Source: Flavobacteriales bacterium (GTDB lineage: Bacteria > Bacteroidota > Bacteroidia > Flavobacteriales_E > Vicingaceae). Taken from it: a DNA stretch of 40,336 nt. A model generated the notes under the pieces. It had not been told where the DNA came from, made no database searches, and saw only the letters and a list, made by a program, of their open reading frames with translations. The position numbers and the translations under genes are program-made. Numbering within the stretch: the stretch's first letter is position 1; every line of letters starts with the position of its first letter. This document shows positions 40,201 through 40,336 of this stretch, in pieces. Location: assembly GCA_026196775.1 (NCBI GenBank), contig JAPHUD010000024.1, positions 1 to 40,336 on the forward strand. Reading direction: 5' to 3'.

Positions 40201-40336
40201 ATGGCGTTATTAAAAGACTACTCGGAAAAATATAATGAATTAGTTACATTCCTACCAAACAAGAGTGAGCCTATACATAGGTGGTATTCTTTTGTTGAAG
40301 GCTATTCCTCAAAATTAGTAGAACAAATTATAGATG
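40201..40336 (+). CDS. Start of a probable DNA methyltransferase (runs off right edge)
   Basis: An ATG at 40201 opens 45 codons without stop to the window end: MALLKDYSEKYNELVTFLPN, then KSEPIHRWYSFVEGYSSKLV and EQIID. The P-I-H-R-W-Y...EGYS..LV..I pattern resembles the segment that precedes the DPF.GSGTT motif in N6/N4 site-specific DNA methyltransferases of Bacteroidota and others. This is from memory of the family and not provable here. It is 7 bp after the nuclease gene, so it is the fourth gene of the operon. Confidence 0.5.
   Translation, partial: MALLKDYSEKYNELVTFLPNKSEPIHRWYSFVEGYSSKLVEQIID

Overview
The window is a chromosome segment of an AT-rich Bacteroidota bacterium, most likely in or near Flavobacteriales. 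The evidence is several proteins with type IX secretion (T9SS) sorting tails of both type A and type B, a SprB-like repeat protein, a TonB-dependent receptor with an N-terminal carboxypeptidase-regulatory-like domain, a DUF5686 protein, promoters of the Bacteroidota form (TTG, 17-23 bp, TAnnTTTG), and starts without clear Shine-Dalgarno sequences.

Positions 1-32125 look like ordinary host chromosome. In order: two secreted proteins on the minus strand; a CAU-anticodon tRNA; a HAD hydrolase-MtnA-class II aldolase operon that fits salvage of methylthioribose or deoxyribose phosphates; a small secreted protein with a 1258-residue type B T9SS adhesin-like protein; a secreted CocE/S15-type hydrolase; a lipoprotein; an exbB-exbD-tonB-folC operon; a GT-C glycosyltransferase; two small outer-membrane barrels; a T9SS protein whose HYR domain is split by an ALK/LTK-like glycine-rich domain; radA with a fused DppD-DppF-type ABC ATPase; a lipoprotein; a DEDDy exonuclease; a small secreted protein; a DUF5686 protein; a TonB-dependent receptor; and lysS.

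From about 32126 to the right end lies an accessory island inserted directly behind the lysS terminator. It opens with a plasmid-like mobility module: a tyrosine recombinase, an excisionase-like HTH protein and a RepA-like RecA-fold ATPase. A 687-bp stretch without genes follows. It carries a dense secondary-structure element: a 25-bp inverted repeat enclosing four further hairpins and interleaved with a second 25-bp inverted repeat, so that the two long stems exclude each other. This may be a replication or initiation locus, or a structured RNA.

Behind it are a divergent XRE repressor and lipoprotein pair, then a tightly packed operon: an SMC/Rad50-like ABC ATPase with a four-cysteine module, a small winged-helix-like middle protein, a PD-(D/E)XK nuclease, and the start of a probable DNA methyltransferase cut off by the window end. 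This operon resembles the ABC three-component (ABC-3C) conflict systems, but with a different gene order and an apparent methylase. It and the interleaved hairpin element are the most interesting parts of the window.
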